Below are positions 1 through 6,619 of a stretch of 64,000 nucleotides of DNA, piece by piece; position 1 is the first letter of the stretch, and every line of letters begins with the position of its first letter. Under the pieces are notes generated by a model that saw nothing but the letters and a program-made list of their open reading frames with translations, had not been told where the DNA came from and made no database searches. The translations under genes were made by a program, and so were the position numbers. The DNA is taken from positions 1 to 64,000 of IMG/VR virus record IMGVR_UViG_3300042558_002668; one strand, 5' to 3'. The DNA is from a virus.

Positions 1-272
1 CAAGCCTTGATTGTGTGATAGTTGCTGTAGCTTTCTATTGGGAATGAATCCTGGATCCAACCTGTGGTGTGCTTGAGTGCCTCAATTGTGTTGCCGGGGT
101 GACTCGACTGCACGGCCCGCATAAAGTCATTGGCCAGTACCGCTGACCAAAACGATCCCGGTTCAAATCCATGGACTAGATAGTTGTACAAGGGATCAAA
201 GTACTCGCGAGGCACTGACCAACGAGTAGCACTCAGCATCATGCGATTACGACTGAATTTGGTTAGTGTCAC
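1..272 (-). CDS. Conserved phage protein, C-terminus outside window
   Basis: Function not recognised. About 90 codons lie inside the window and the frame is open through base 1, so the C-terminus is missing. The GTG start at 272 is chosen because an AAAGGAG box sits seven bases upstream and the GTG overlaps the stop of the preceding small gene (GTGA). The visible part is soluble and rich in aromatic residues; the segment YLVHGFEPGSFWSAVLANDF resembles a short uncharacterised protein that I recall from many large myophages. It is the last visible gene of the operon that starts at the promoter near 1450. Confidence 0.75.
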   Translation of the reverse strand, partial: MTLTKFSRNRMMLSATRWSVPREYFDPLYNYLVHGFEPGSFWSAVLANDFMRAVQSSHPGNTIEALKHTTGWIQDSFPIESYSNYHTIKA

Positions 273-400
273 GATTCAACTCCTTTAGTACAAGATATTT
301 TATCCGGGCTGTACATTAGCACAAAGTTGCCAACATTCATGGTGCCTAGCACGGCCAGAAATACTACAAATCCACCAACTACAGCAAACATTGTTTTCAT
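269..400 (-). CDS. Small single-pass membrane protein (43 aa)
   Basis: Tiny gene translated as MKTMFAVVGGFVVFLAVLGT and onwards, ending in CTKGVES. Residues 4-20 form one hydrophobic helix followed by a short polar tail, so it should sit in the inner membrane. GGAG seven bases before the ATG, and ATGA overlaps with the genes on both sides, make it a genuine member of the small-gene operon. No family recognised. Confidence 0.65.
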   Translation of the reverse strand: MKTMFAVVGGFVVFLAVLGTMNVGNFVLMYSPDKISCTKGVES

Positions 401-651
401 TCTTCAACTCCGAACTTGTGTTTAATCTCTGCTACACAATCTCTGCGAAACGAATCCTCGATCTGATTGCGATAATCATCGTAGCCCGGGCTTAGACCTT
501 CTACAATGTTCACACATTCTCGCACAATCAACTCGGCGAACTTTTCTAGCCCGTTGCCAAAGACAATATTTTTAACTTCATCGCCTGATTTAAAATCTTT
601 TGCCTGTGTAAGATCAGCCTGTAGAGCAAGTTCTTTAATTCGTTCGTTCAT
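397..651 (-). CDS. Conserved phage protein (84 aa)
   Basis: Start at 651 (MNERIKEL) is preferred over an upstream in-frame ATG because GGAG lies eight bases before it and the start overlaps the stop of the upstream gene. Soluble, helical and charged, with one Cys (VRECVNIVEG) in the middle and another near the end. Similar short proteins are common in T4-like cyanophages, but no function is known to me. Translationally coupled to its neighbours on both sides. Confidence 0.65.
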   Translation of the reverse strand: MNERIKELALQADLTQAKDFKSGDEVKNIVFGNGLEKFAELIVRECVNIVEGLSPGYDDYRNQIEDSFRRDCVAEIKHKFGVEE

Positions 652-767
652 AAAAACCACTCCATGTAAATCCAGGCCACAATGCAAGCAACATTAAACC
701 ATACAGCAAACAATACCATGTAGAGCATCACCTGAGCCCGCCGTCCTGCTTGTTCAGCCTCGTTCAT
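648..767 (-). CDS. Small single-pass membrane protein (39 aa)
   Basis: Encodes MNEAEQAGRRAQVMLYMVLF and onwards, ending in IYMEWFL. A short polar N-terminus with two arginines precedes one hydrophobic helix (about residues 14-38), so a cytoplasmic N-terminus is likely. Its TGA overlaps the next ATG (ATGA) and its own ATG overlaps the stop of the gene upstream. No clear Shine-Dalgarno, which suits coupled translation. Function unknown. Confidence 0.55.
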   Translation of the reverse strand: MNEAEQAGRRAQVMLYMVLFAVWFNVACIVAWIYMEWFL

Positions 768-871
768 AGGTGCCAACTTTCATTTGGATCTTTTGGTGAA
801 AATAACAATGCTAGTCCAACTACAGAGACAACAATGCTATACCCTATCAACACTAATTCATTAATTGTCAT
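764..871 (-). CDS. Small single-pass membrane protein (35 aa)
   Basis: Encodes MTINELVLIGYSIVVSVVGL and onwards, ending ESWHL: one hydrophobic helix, then a polar tail beginning SPKDPN. TAGGAG stands seven bases before the ATG, and ATGA overlaps tie it to the HD-domain gene before it and the next tiny gene after it. It is one of several one-helix proteins in this operon; such runts are typical of phage early regions and may act on the host membrane, which is inference only. Confidence 0.55.
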   Translation of the reverse strand: MTINELVLIGYSIVVSVVGLALLFSPKDPNESWHL

Positions 872-1410
872 TCTTCAACTCCTACGTACCGGCTTGCCTC
901 GGCGTGCAAACCTGCGTCACCCCGAGTCATCACAGCCAACAACAATCTCTTTTCTTCCAAGTAGGTCCTAGCGAAAGCAGGGTCATGTTCCATGATGCTT
1001 CGGCTGTTGCTGATCAAATCTGCCAACTTGATGGTCTGTGCTTCGGCAGGTGCTTCGGCAGTGTGAGCACGGTCCACGGCCTTACGATAAGCACGGTTGC
1101 CATCTTCGGGCCTGGAAACGTCAGTGAGCCAGCCAACCAAGGCAGCGATGTCAGCACCAAAGGCCACGTGCACATCAGTGAAAGTGCAATCAGTGTCTTC
1201 CACAACATCGTGCAACCAAGCAGCCGCAACCATGTCGGGTGTAGCACCTGGAACACCAGCCACGATCCGGGCAACTTCGGCAGGGTGGACGATGTAGGGT
1301 TCGCCGGTGTACTTACGCTTCTGTCCAACTGCGGCGTGAGCAGCCATGGCATATACTTGTGCCTTACGCACAATATCCATGCCACTTTGATCCATTGTAA
1401 AATCTTCCAT
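868..1410 (-). CDS. HD-domain (p)ppGpp hydrolase-like protein (small alarmone hydrolase)
   Basis: 180 aa. It matches the hydrolase half of RelA/SpoT and the stand-alone MESH1 family: a GQKRKYTGEPYIVHP motif, a metal-binding HDVVEDTD motif, a stretch after it like the SpoT FGxxVAxLV region, and QTIKLADLISN, which corresponds to the KLADRxxN metal/substrate motif. Known members remove pyrophosphate from (p)ppGpp using Mn2+. No synthetase domain is present. The start at 1410 is set by AAGGAG six bases upstream; an ATG 15 bases earlier contains this box within its codons. A strong sigma-70 promoter lies just upstream, so this is the first gene of an early operon. It might lower alarmone levels during infection (inference). 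Other HD-fold substrates are possible. Confidence 0.8.
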   Translation of the reverse strand: MEDFTMDQSGMDIVRKAQVYAMAAHAAVGQKRKYTGEPYIVHPAEVARIVAGVPGATPDMVAAAWLHDVVEDTDCTFTDVHVAFGADIAALVGWLTDVSRPEDGNRAYRKAVDRAHTAEAPAEAQTIKLADLISNSRSIMEHDPAFARTYLEEKRLLLAVMTRGDAGLHAEASRYVGVEE

Positions 1411-1438
1411 ACTGCTCTCCTTCATTGTCTATGTGTAT

Positions 1439-1467
1439 ATTATAGCAGATCGGGAGATTTTGGTCAA
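1439..1467 (-). promoter_or_regulatory. Sigma-70 promoter (TTGACC-17-TATAAT)
   Basis: Reading minus: TTGACC at 1467-1462, a 17-bp spacer, TATAAT at 1444-1439. It drives the HD-domain gene and the run of small genes down to base 1. The -35 context GGTTGACCA is shared with the promoters at 8.8, 9.2, 10.1 and 40.5 kb, and a hairpin lies just upstream, as in those copies. Confidence 0.8.
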
Positions 1468-1476
1468 CCAAAAGAT

Positions 1477-1494
1477 AAGCCCCTTTCGGGGCTT
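1477..1494 (-). terminator. Hairpin terminator after the TylF-like gene
   Basis: Seven-base-pair GC-rich stem AAGCCCC/GGGGCTT with a four-base loop, 13 bp beyond the stop of the methyltransferase gene and directly before the next promoter. The T-run is short, so termination may be partial. The same stem recurs with a good T-run at 16821-16843. Confidence 0.6.
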
Positions 1495-1506
1495 AAAATG
1501 TAGTAC

Positions 1507-2250
1507 TCAAGTATTACCAAGTACGCGAATTGCAACTTTTTGATGCCGACTCACTCGCCCAATATACTCATACCGGATCTTGTGCTGTGCAACAAACTCT
1601 TGCCATGCTCGGAATTCATCCAACTGCCAGCCTGGGTAGTTCATGTACTCATCAAAAATAATCACTGTGCCGGGCACAATGTTGTTTTTTAAGTTGTCCA
1701 AAATTGTAACTGTGCTAGAATACAAATCACAATCCACATGCAACAATTGCACAGGCCTAGATCCTTGTTCTTGCACAAAGCTTGGCAGTGTCTGATCAAA
1801 CCAACCCACATGCAATTCACAGTTGCCACGAACTCGGGGAAGCTTGCTTCTTGCAAAGAAACCTTTGCGCATCCTTGATGTCCAGTCTTCGGGCAGGCCT
1901 TTGAAGCCATCAAATCCATGCACAATTTTGTGCGGCAACCAGTAAGCAAATTGATTCAGTGTGCGCCCAGTGGCCACCCCAAACTCAAGCACCATGCCAC
2001 GTAGGCCAAGATGGTTGGCTAACTGTGTTTTGCACACCCACTCATGCAAATCATAGTCAGTATCAAAGTTAGGAACTGCCCGCATGTGCTCTAGCACATA
2101 ACGAGCAGATTCTTCGCTGGCTAATCGAACTGCGGTAAACTCAGTGTCGATGACATCAGTATACAGTCCAAGTAGTTGTTTTTGTACAGTGGTGGGCTGT
2201 GGGTAGCGCCACCACTCTTCAATTCTATCCAATAGTCTATGTAAGTTCAT
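1507..2250 (-). CDS. TylF/MycF-type O-methyltransferase
   Basis: 247 aa. SAM-dependent methyltransferase of the macrocin O-methyltransferase family: VLEFGVATGRTLNQFA is the SAM-binding motif I, followed by VHGFDGFKGLPEDW, then LLHVDCDLYSSTVTIL (acidic metal/substrate-binding strand) and GTVIIFDEYMNYPGW. These enzymes methylate sugar or polyketide hydroxyls; phage relatives are thought to modify surface glycans or small molecules, but the substrate here is unknown. There is no Shine-Dalgarno. Instead a TTGATT-17-TATACT promoter ends six bases before the ATG, so the message may be leaderless. Monocistronic, with a hairpin after the stop. Confidence 0.85.
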   Translation of the reverse strand: MNLHRLLDRIEEWWRYPQPTTVQKQLLGLYTDVIDTEFTAVRLASEESARYVLEHMRAVPNFDTDYDLHEWVCKTQLANHLGLRGMVLEFGVATGRTLNQFAYWLPHKIVHGFDGFKGLPEDWTSRMRKGFFARSKLPRVRGNCELHVGWFDQTLPSFVQEQGSRPVQLLHVDCDLYSSTVTILDNLKNNIVPGTVIIFDEYMNYPGWQLDEFRAWQEFVAQHKIRYEYIGRVSRHQKVAIRVLGNT

Positions 2251-2256
2251 CTAGCA

Positions 2257-2285
2257 AGTATAACAGATCACTTGAAGAAAATCAA
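2257..2285 (-). promoter_or_regulatory. Sigma-70 promoter placed for a leaderless transcript
   Basis: Minus strand TTGATT at 2285-2280, 17-bp spacer, TATACT at 2262-2257, then six bases and the ATG at 2250. The expected +1 coincides with the A of the start codon. It overlaps the 3' end of the upstream membrane-protein gene. Confidence 0.65.
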
Positions 2286-2573
2286 CACCATAAGACTACT
2301 TTGAACAATAAATCCAAAAGCAATGGTCACAATGTTTAGGAAGTTGCGCTGTACCACTGCTTGAGCAAACATAGCAGTAAGTCCTGACCAGACCAACAAT
2401 ACCATGTCCACACTGGGCATTTTGTCGCTGAGACCAGTCAGCACTGCAATCAGAGTCGGCAAGGTTGCCGAGTGCAATAAAATCACTGCCAACCAACTCA
2501 ACGTTGCCGCTGAAATGGGTGCAATATAAGATTGCAGTGTTGTTACAGTTTGTTCAATGTCAAAGTTTTTCAT
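2268..2573 (-). CDS. Integral membrane protein (101 aa), unknown
   Basis: About three hydrophobic helices: residues 19-45, 55-74 and 79-100, with a soluble N-terminus MKNFDIEQTVTTLQ. It lies seven bases downstream of the SleB-type wall hydrolase gene in the same direction, so a holin-like role beside an endolysin is possible on position and topology alone. No sequence signature of a named holin family is visible. Upstream GTGAG is a weak ribosome site, so expression probably depends on read-through from the hydrolase gene. Confidence 0.65.
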   Translation of the reverse strand: MKNFDIEQTVTTLQSYIAPISAATLSWLAVILLHSATLPTLIAVLTGLSDKMPSVDMVLLVWSGLTAMFAQAVVQRNFLNIVTIAFGFIVQSSLMVLIFFK

Positions 2574-2580
2574 TTAGATC

Positions 2581-3141
2581 TCACTTGTAAAAAATGTGTC
2601 GGCCAATTTTGGCCACTTGCTTCTTGTTCCATTGCGGGTTAACATAGTCAGCATGATAGTATAGTGCGTCTTTGAGTTCAGGAATTCTAAACCCATCAAA
2701 CATCACCATCTTTGCGGCTTCTTCACTTTCAAGCCAGAGCTTTTTGTGAATAGGCCGTGTCTTGAAATTCTGCTCACAGTACCAAGAGAATTGACACAGT
2801 ACTCGTTCGTACACCACATTCTTCTGGTGCACAACTTGGCATGGATCATTGGGAAATTTTCCACTCTCCACGCGATTCATAACCACCTGTGCCACTGCTA
2901 GTTTGCCCTCTGCAGGCTCACTAGCGGCTTCCCAGTAGATGTTTTGAGTCATGCATTGTAGACGGCGTTCTTTGTCCTTGACAGCCGCTTTGAACTCACT
3001 AATAGTGGTTACTGTGCTAGCATCAAAGTCTGCCAGGCGGGTTAGTTTGTTTTGAGTTACTGCATTAATCAGTGCTATGCCAAAAGTGGCAACTATTAAA
3101 AACACCACGGTGTGTAGTGATAATTTAATATATTTTTCCAT
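2581..3141 (-). CDS. SleB-type cell wall hydrolase with N-terminal anchor
   Basis: 186 aa. Residues 5-27 form a hydrophobic signal-anchor. The rest matches the Hydrolase_2/SleB family of peptidoglycan hydrolases: CMTQNIYWEAASEPAEGKLA with the catalytic-type Glu, AQVVMNRVESGKFP, DPCQVV, CQFSWYC and a C-terminal YYHADYVNPQW. Known relatives act as spore-cortex or phage-type lytic enzymes. Export as a signal-anchor endolysin would suit a lysis role (inference). AAAGGAG lies eight bases before the ATG. A promoter at 3282-3310 precedes it, leaving a leader of roughly 130 nt. Likely co-transcribed with the membrane protein at 2268-2573. Confidence 0.85.
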   Translation of the reverse strand: MEKYIKLSLHTVVFLIVATFGIALINAVTQNKLTRLADFDASTVTTISEFKAAVKDKERRLQCMTQNIYWEAASEPAEGKLAVAQVVMNRVESGKFPNDPCQVVHQKNVVYERVLCQFSWYCEQNFKTRPIHKKLWLESEEAAKMVMFDGFRIPELKDALYYHADYVNPQWNKKQVAKIGRHIFYK

Positions 3142-3281
3142 TAGTTTCTCCTTTGGGTTAATGCAACAGTTCTGCCTAACTACAGCAGGTCTATCACACC
3201 AAGGACTTCAAATATACAAAAGCCCCTGTGTTGTTTACGCCTACTTTTTCAAGAGCGTAAGTTTATGTATGCCATCTAGCT

Positions 3282-3312
3282 ATTGTAACAAACTTGACTT
3301 TATTTGTCAAGT
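3282..3312 (-). promoter_or_regulatory. Sigma-70 promoter with palindrome over the -35
   Basis: Minus strand TTGACA (3310-3305), 17-bp spacer, TACAAT (3287-3282), driving the wall hydrolase. The -35 lies inside an inverted repeat ACTTGAC-7-GTCAAGT (3292-3312), a possible operator or a terminator stem for the gene ending at 3325. The leader between here and 3142 shows no other gene. Confidence 0.7.
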
Positions 3313-3324
3313 GATCTAGATAAA

Positions 3325-3561
3325 TTAGCACCACTTCAAGCAAAAAGCGGCACAGTCTCGATCCGAATCAAAGTAAAAAGCATACTTCCCTGGACGAGTG
3401 TCAGTGCTGACATCAATCAGAGACCATCGCCAATCAGACTGACATTCAGTTTTGCACCACTCAATTATGGGGTCAAGTCCCCCGTGCGGTTTAACAATCT
3501 CTCTAGCATATTCAAAACTTTCTCTGTTACGAGTATGCAGATGGGGCATTGTGCCAATCAT
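3325..3561 (-). CDS. Conserved phage protein (78 aa)
   Basis: Soluble, Trp- and Cys-containing; the motif WRWSLIDVSTDTRPGKYAFY and the end FDSDRDCAAFCLKWC match a short family that I recall from T4-like cyanophages and large myophages, of unknown function. The start overlaps the upstream stop (ATGA); AAGGAG stands ten bases upstream, so an internal ATG four codons later (MPHLHT) is an alternative start. Confidence 0.65.
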   Translation of the reverse strand: MIGTMPHLHTRNRESFEYAREIVKPHGGLDPIIEWCKTECQSDWRWSLIDVSTDTRPGKYAFYFDSDRDCAAFCLKWC

Positions 3562-3872
3562 CTTGGTTGGTCTCCTTGTCGTTTGGATGTGATCAAATCA
3601 TCTGTGCAACCATTACACCTAGGTAGATTACAAATTGCCTGCTCTTCTAATTCAAACCCAGTTAATGCATGCCCAAGATGTTGATTTTTGCATTCACCTC
3701 CATACACATTCAATTCTTTGTCAATGAACAATCGAGTGGATCCAGTTTCGCACAACCAACCTTGCCAATGGTCTTGATTGTTGTTGTGCAACCAATTGGA
3801 ATAGATCAAGAACTCTTGCCCGTCGTCAGTTGTGACTCGACAGTTGTAGTTGGAGTGATTAGTTAAATTCAA
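3558..3872 (-). CDS. C-terminal half of a radical-SAM protein (SPASM-like), in a separate frame
   Basis: 104 aa, readable from a TTG at 3872 that lies inside the end of the radical-SAM gene upstream. It contains VYGGECKNQHLG and CNLPRCNGC, cysteine patterns like the auxiliary Fe-S-binding tail of SPASM/twitch radical-SAM enzymes. The frame is +1 relative to the upstream gene, and the two together (about 310 aa) equal the length of the intact radical-SAM protein at 51746-52693 (315 aa). So it is either half of a split enzyme, the product of a +1 frameshift, or a sequencing indel. No good ribosome site of its own. Confidence 0.6.
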   Translation of the reverse strand: MNLTNHSNYNCRVTTDDGQEFLIYSNWLHNNNQDHWQGWLCETGSTRLFIDKELNVYGGECKNQHLGHALTGFELEEQAICNLPRCNGCTDDLITSKRQGDQPR

Positions 3873-4482
3873 AATCTTGCCTGCCCTTTCTCACATAAAA
3901 ATCTCTTGTGCCCAGCTTGTAGTTGATTCTGTTTGTGCTGTGACTGATCTTGTGTTGAGTAAAAAATTCCTCGTACAACTTGATGCGATCCTGATTCCAG
4001 TACTCGTCCATGATGTTGACATGAAAACTCTTGCGTGGTCGAACCATTAGGCGATTGACTGCTAGTACTTTTTTAAAAAATTCAGTTTCATTCATGTACT
4101 CTGAATGTGTGCTGAAGCTTATGGCTTCTACCTGAGCTGCAAGTTTTCGATAATAGTTCAAACTAGCACTGCCATTTGTGGTCAGTATGATCATGGCAAT
4201 TTCGGGAAATTCTCGGCGCAACCACTGTATCAAGGGCAAGAAGTTTTTGTTGGCAGTTACCTCGCCACCAGTAAAACTTATTTTATAAGGCAGTTGTTTG
4301 TGCTTTGTTTTTTCATATATATTGGTCCATACTTTTTGCATGGTCGCAAGATCATGGGGTTTACTAGTGGTATCATGTAAATCAGCTGGACAATACATGC
4401 ATTCATAGTTGCATCTTGAACCCAGCATCCATCCCAAAGAAAAGTGTTTTGGCTCAGGGTCAACTCTAATTATTTTGTGCAT
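3859..4482 (-). CDS. Radical SAM protein, N-terminal core
   Basis: 207 aa from the start MHKIIRVDPEP. The cluster motif CNYECMYCPA (CxxxCxxC) binds the [4Fe-4S] cluster; YKISFTGGEVT is the GGE SAM-binding motif, and IILTTNGS and ISFSTHSEY are typical later barrel strands. The family makes a 5'-deoxyadenosyl radical; the substrate is unknown. The start at 4482 is chosen over an upstream ATG (4533) that would overlap the previous gene. The protein ends just where a SPASM-like tail should begin, and that tail is in the next frame (3558-3872). Confidence 0.8.
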   Translation of the reverse strand: MHKIIRVDPEPKHFSLGWMLGSRCNYECMYCPADLHDTTSKPHDLATMQKVWTNIYEKTKHKQLPYKISFTGGEVTANKNFLPLIQWLRREFPEIAMIILTTNGSASLNYYRKLAAQVEAISFSTHSEYMNETEFFKKVLAVNRLMVRPRKSFHVNIMDEYWNQDRIKLYEEFFTQHKISHSTNRINYKLGTRDFYVRKGRQDFEFN

Positions 4483-4493
4483 GTTATAGTTTA

Positions 4494-4745
4494 TCACCGA
4501 ACAACATAGTGCTTTAAAATATATTGTTTGCAATTGTCCGGTCGATCGTCAAACCATAGTATGTTGTCAAACACACAAAATGTATTGCAAAAATCACGCC
4601 CGTATCTTGTGCCACGCAGAGTGGCAAATATCTGTTGATGATGCCAAGTATCAAACTGCTGACTGCTAATCTTGGATGTGGGCTTGTCTGATTCCAACGG
4701 ACGTTGTATCAATTGATCTATTATGAATTGTGATGGCACCGGCAT
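4494..4745 (-). CDS. Hypothetical protein (83 aa)
   Basis: No family recognised. Start MPVPSQF at 4745 overlaps the upstream stop as TGATG, so it is coupled to the 239-residue protein before it; longer in-frame starts would overlap that gene heavily. It contains WHHQQIFATLRGTRYGRDFC and a Trp/Asp-rich stretch ILWFDDRPDN. It fills the gap before the radical-SAM gene. Confidence 0.5.
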   Translation of the reverse strand: MPVPSQFIIDQLIQRPLESDKPTSKISSQQFDTWHHQQIFATLRGTRYGRDFCNTFCVFDNILWFDDRPDNCKQYILKHYVVR

Positions 4746-5464
4746 CAATCCCACAGCGCCTGATAGTACTTGCCAAACAAGCGGAATCCGTTTTGAATAC
4801 GAGTCTCTACCACTCGCATGCCGTCGTAATCGCACTTGTAGGTGTTTTTTGGACCATCCTTCATTTGGTAGTACTTGTGGTCGCCCTTGGGTACTTCGTT
4901 GCCGTGCACATCCACAGGTACCCAAATCATGTCAATGTCACCTTCACGGAAAGCATCTTCCCAGGAATCATCAACTTTGCACTCGAACGCAAAGATCATT
5001 TCCGACATGACCCAGTCCCAACGCTTGAAGTGGTTGGCATCAGTATCCCACTCGTTTTCTTTGGCAGGTGCCTCTGTACTGCGCAGGCCAAGACCTTCAG
5101 GCACATCTTCGTCATCTACCAAGGGGCTACCGTGCTTTTTTTCTTTCAGTTGTTTCAGCATGGGCAGGATAATGGGACTCAGGGTATGATCCATGCTCCA
5201 GGTATCCCAGTAGTCAATTTTCACATAGTCGATCTTTGGATGCACCCGATCCAGCACCCACTGGATACCCCGGCTGATGGGCTCAAGTCGGTCACTCCAC
5301 TTTTCCACCCATTCAGGATGCTCAACATATTTCTTTTCATCATCAAAGCCGCGAAAGCTCTTGTCACGACTGCACTTGCTCCAGTCGGTCCAGAAGAACA
5401 TGTAGTCCAACATGGTGTAGGGGCTGATCCAGTGATAGCGAGGTTTACCAATGTAGATTTTCAT
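4745..5464 (-). CDS. Conserved T4-like phage protein (239 aa), unknown function
   Basis: Begins MKIYIGKPRYHWISPYTMLD, a start I associate with an uncharacterised family found widely in T4-like cyanophages and pelagiphages. Very rich in Trp and Asp (for example WVEKWSDRLEPISRGIQWVL), no membrane segment, no catalytic motif that I can name. AAGGAA six to seven bases before the ATG supports the start. Middle gene between the cupin-like gene and the radical-SAM pair; all run in the same direction. Confidence 0.75.
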   Translation of the reverse strand: MKIYIGKPRYHWISPYTMLDYMFFWTDWSKCSRDKSFRGFDDEKKYVEHPEWVEKWSDRLEPISRGIQWVLDRVHPKIDYVKIDYWDTWSMDHTLSPIILPMLKQLKEKKHGSPLVDDEDVPEGLGLRSTEAPAKENEWDTDANHFKRWDWVMSEMIFAFECKVDDSWEDAFREGDIDMIWVPVDVHGNEVPKGDHKYYQMKDGPKNTYKCDYDGMRVVETRIQNGFRLFGKYYQALWD

Positions 5465-5497
5465 ATTAATTCCTTGACTGATTAAACAATTTATCTC

Positions 5498-5938
5498 TTA
5501 CTTGGGCAAGTATTGATCGTGTGCTACCCATTTATTTTTGACCAGGAAGCCCCACTCGCGTTTTTTTGCGCCTGGCATAAAAAGTGTCCAACATTCCACA
5601 GCAGGATCTAATTCAATGCGATGATAGCTAGTGGCACTGCTAATGCGAAAATGACCCGGCTTGCGCCAGTGTGCAATCTCTCCAAATTTCTCCCCTTTGT
5701 CATTGAACTGCGGAATCCATTCCCAGTAGCCGCCTTTCAAAATAAGTGTAGCATAAGGCCAGGGATGATCATGCACGTCATCGGGATCACTCTTTAAAAA
5801 CTTGTGAACAAAAATGTTGAACGGGAACCAGGCACGCTCTTTAAGAAACACATAGTAGCGTTCCAGATAAGGATCCTGTCCCTGGCGATCTAGAATGACT
5901 CGTTGTCGTCCTAGTTTTTTCATGATCTTTTTAAACAT
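5498..5938 (-). CDS. Cupin-like conserved phage protein
   Basis: 146 aa from MFKKIMKKLG. The segment SDPDDVHDHPWPYATLILKG has the HxH...G arrangement of a cupin metal site, and ATSYHRIELDPAVECWTLF supplies a second-motif histidine on the following strand; the fold is therefore probably a small metal-binding beta barrel. Short cupin-like proteins of this type occur in several T4-like phages without a known substrate. The ATG at 5938 stands six bases after a TATAAT box and has no Shine-Dalgarno, so leaderless translation is likely. Confidence 0.65.
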   Translation of the reverse strand: MFKKIMKKLGRQRVILDRQGQDPYLERYYVFLKERAWFPFNIFVHKFLKSDPDDVHDHPWPYATLILKGGYWEWIPQFNDKGEKFGEIAHWRKPGHFRISSATSYHRIELDPAVECWTLFMPGAKKREWGFLVKNKWVAHDQYLPK

Positions 5939-5944
5939 GTATTT

Positions 5945-5973
5945 ATTATACGACAAATCTATTTATTGGACAA
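5945..5973 (-). promoter_or_regulatory. Sigma-70 promoter placed for a leaderless transcript
   Basis: Minus strand TTGTCC (5973-5968), 17-bp spacer, TATAAT (5950-5945), six bases, then the ATG at 5938. It follows directly after the terminator at 5976-6000, giving a hairpin-then-promoter arrangement like other sites in this window. Confidence 0.7.
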
Positions 5974-5975
5974 TG

Positions 5976-6000
5976 AAAAAGGTCACCTGGTGACCTTTTT
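5976..6000. terminator. Bidirectional intrinsic terminator
   Basis: Perfect 12-bp inverted repeat AAAAAGGTCACC/GGTGACCTTTTT around one base, with T-runs on both strands. It ends the transcript of the helix-turn-helix gene at 6033-6302. Confidence 0.85.
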
Positions 6001-6032
6001 ACCATATGCTCTAGTGAGCTATGCAGTTGATA

Positions 6033-6302
6033 TTAAACCAGGCCAAGTGCCATGGCTTTGTAGCCTGCGGCCACAATCTTGCGACTTGGCTTGCCCATAA
6101 CATACTCTGTCACAGTCACGCCATTGCCGGCCTTGCGGGTGTTTGCATACACTGCAAAACCGTGCTGGCGGATGCGACTGGCTTCTGCTGCCAAGTTGCC
6201 AACGCTAAAACGCTTCTTGGCTTCAGCTGGGGTCAATGCTTCGCCGTTTTTGAGTGCGGTAAAAACTTTGTATGTTTTGGTTTCTGTGTTAATCAATTTC
6301 AT
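6033..6302 (-). CDS. Small winged-helix DNA-binding-like phage protein (89 aa)
   Basis: Starts MKLINTETKTYKVFTALKNG; the segment LTPAEAKKRFSVGNLAAEAS followed by RIRQHGFAVYANT reads as a helix-turn-helix with a wing, a type of small protein common in large phages. A regulator or DNA-binding accessory role is likely but no target is evident. The start at 6302 is set by AAAGGAA about seven bases upstream; longer in-frame starts lie within the promoter. Monocistronic between a promoter and a strong terminator. Confidence 0.7.
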   Translation of the reverse strand: MKLINTETKTYKVFTALKNGEALTPAEAKKRFSVGNLAAEASRIRQHGFAVYANTRKAGNGVTVTEYVMGKPSRKIVAAGYKAMALGLV

Positions 6303-6350
6303 CTCTGTTTCCTTTAAGTTAATTCGATGTGTTACTGACATCGTGCTACT

Positions 6351-6379
6351 AGTATATGATATTGCTGTGGTAAAAACAA
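6351..6379 (-). promoter_or_regulatory. Sigma-70 promoter for the winged-helix gene
   Basis: Minus strand TTGTTT (6379-6374), 17-bp spacer, TATACT (6356-6351). The -35 is weak; the spacing and position upstream of an orphan gene support it. Confidence 0.5.
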
Positions 6380-6397
6380 GCTGTTTGGCAACATATT

Positions 6398-6619
6398 CTA
6401 GATTACTCTGCCCAGACCCAACCAAATAAGCTGATCAAGTTCCGCTTGGTAGTCTCGACCAAGCCTACGTTTTTCGTAGATGGTTTGTAAAATTTCTTTA
6501 CCATCGCCAAACTCACCGGTGCCGGCACCACGATTTTCCAATTCCTCAATTAGGTCATCGGTATCGAAGTCTGACAAGTCAACGTCAACTTCAACTTCGG
6601 TATAAATGGTCTTGTACAT
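6398..6619 (-). CDS. Conserved acidic phage protein (73 aa)
   Basis: Very acidic first half (EVEVDVDLSDFDTDDLIEEL), then a helical basic/aromatic tail ending QLIWLGLGRVI. Similar acidic proteins are widespread in large phages, with no known role. Its ATG overlaps the stop of the SWIM-motif gene (TAATG), so translation is coupled. Confidence 0.65.
   Translation of the reverse strand: MYKTIYTEVEVDVDLSDFDTDDLIEELENRGAGTGEFGDGKEILQTIYEKRRLGRDYQAELDQLIWLGLGRVI

Noticed and set aside
865-1503. Long plus-strand open frame opposite the HD-domain gene
   Set aside because: Shadow frame; the minus-strand protein has clear HD motifs, a promoter and a ribosome site.
4730-5485. 251-codon plus-strand open frame
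   Set aside because: Lies opposite the conserved 239-aa T4-like protein; no ribosome site, composition typical of a reverse-strand shadow.
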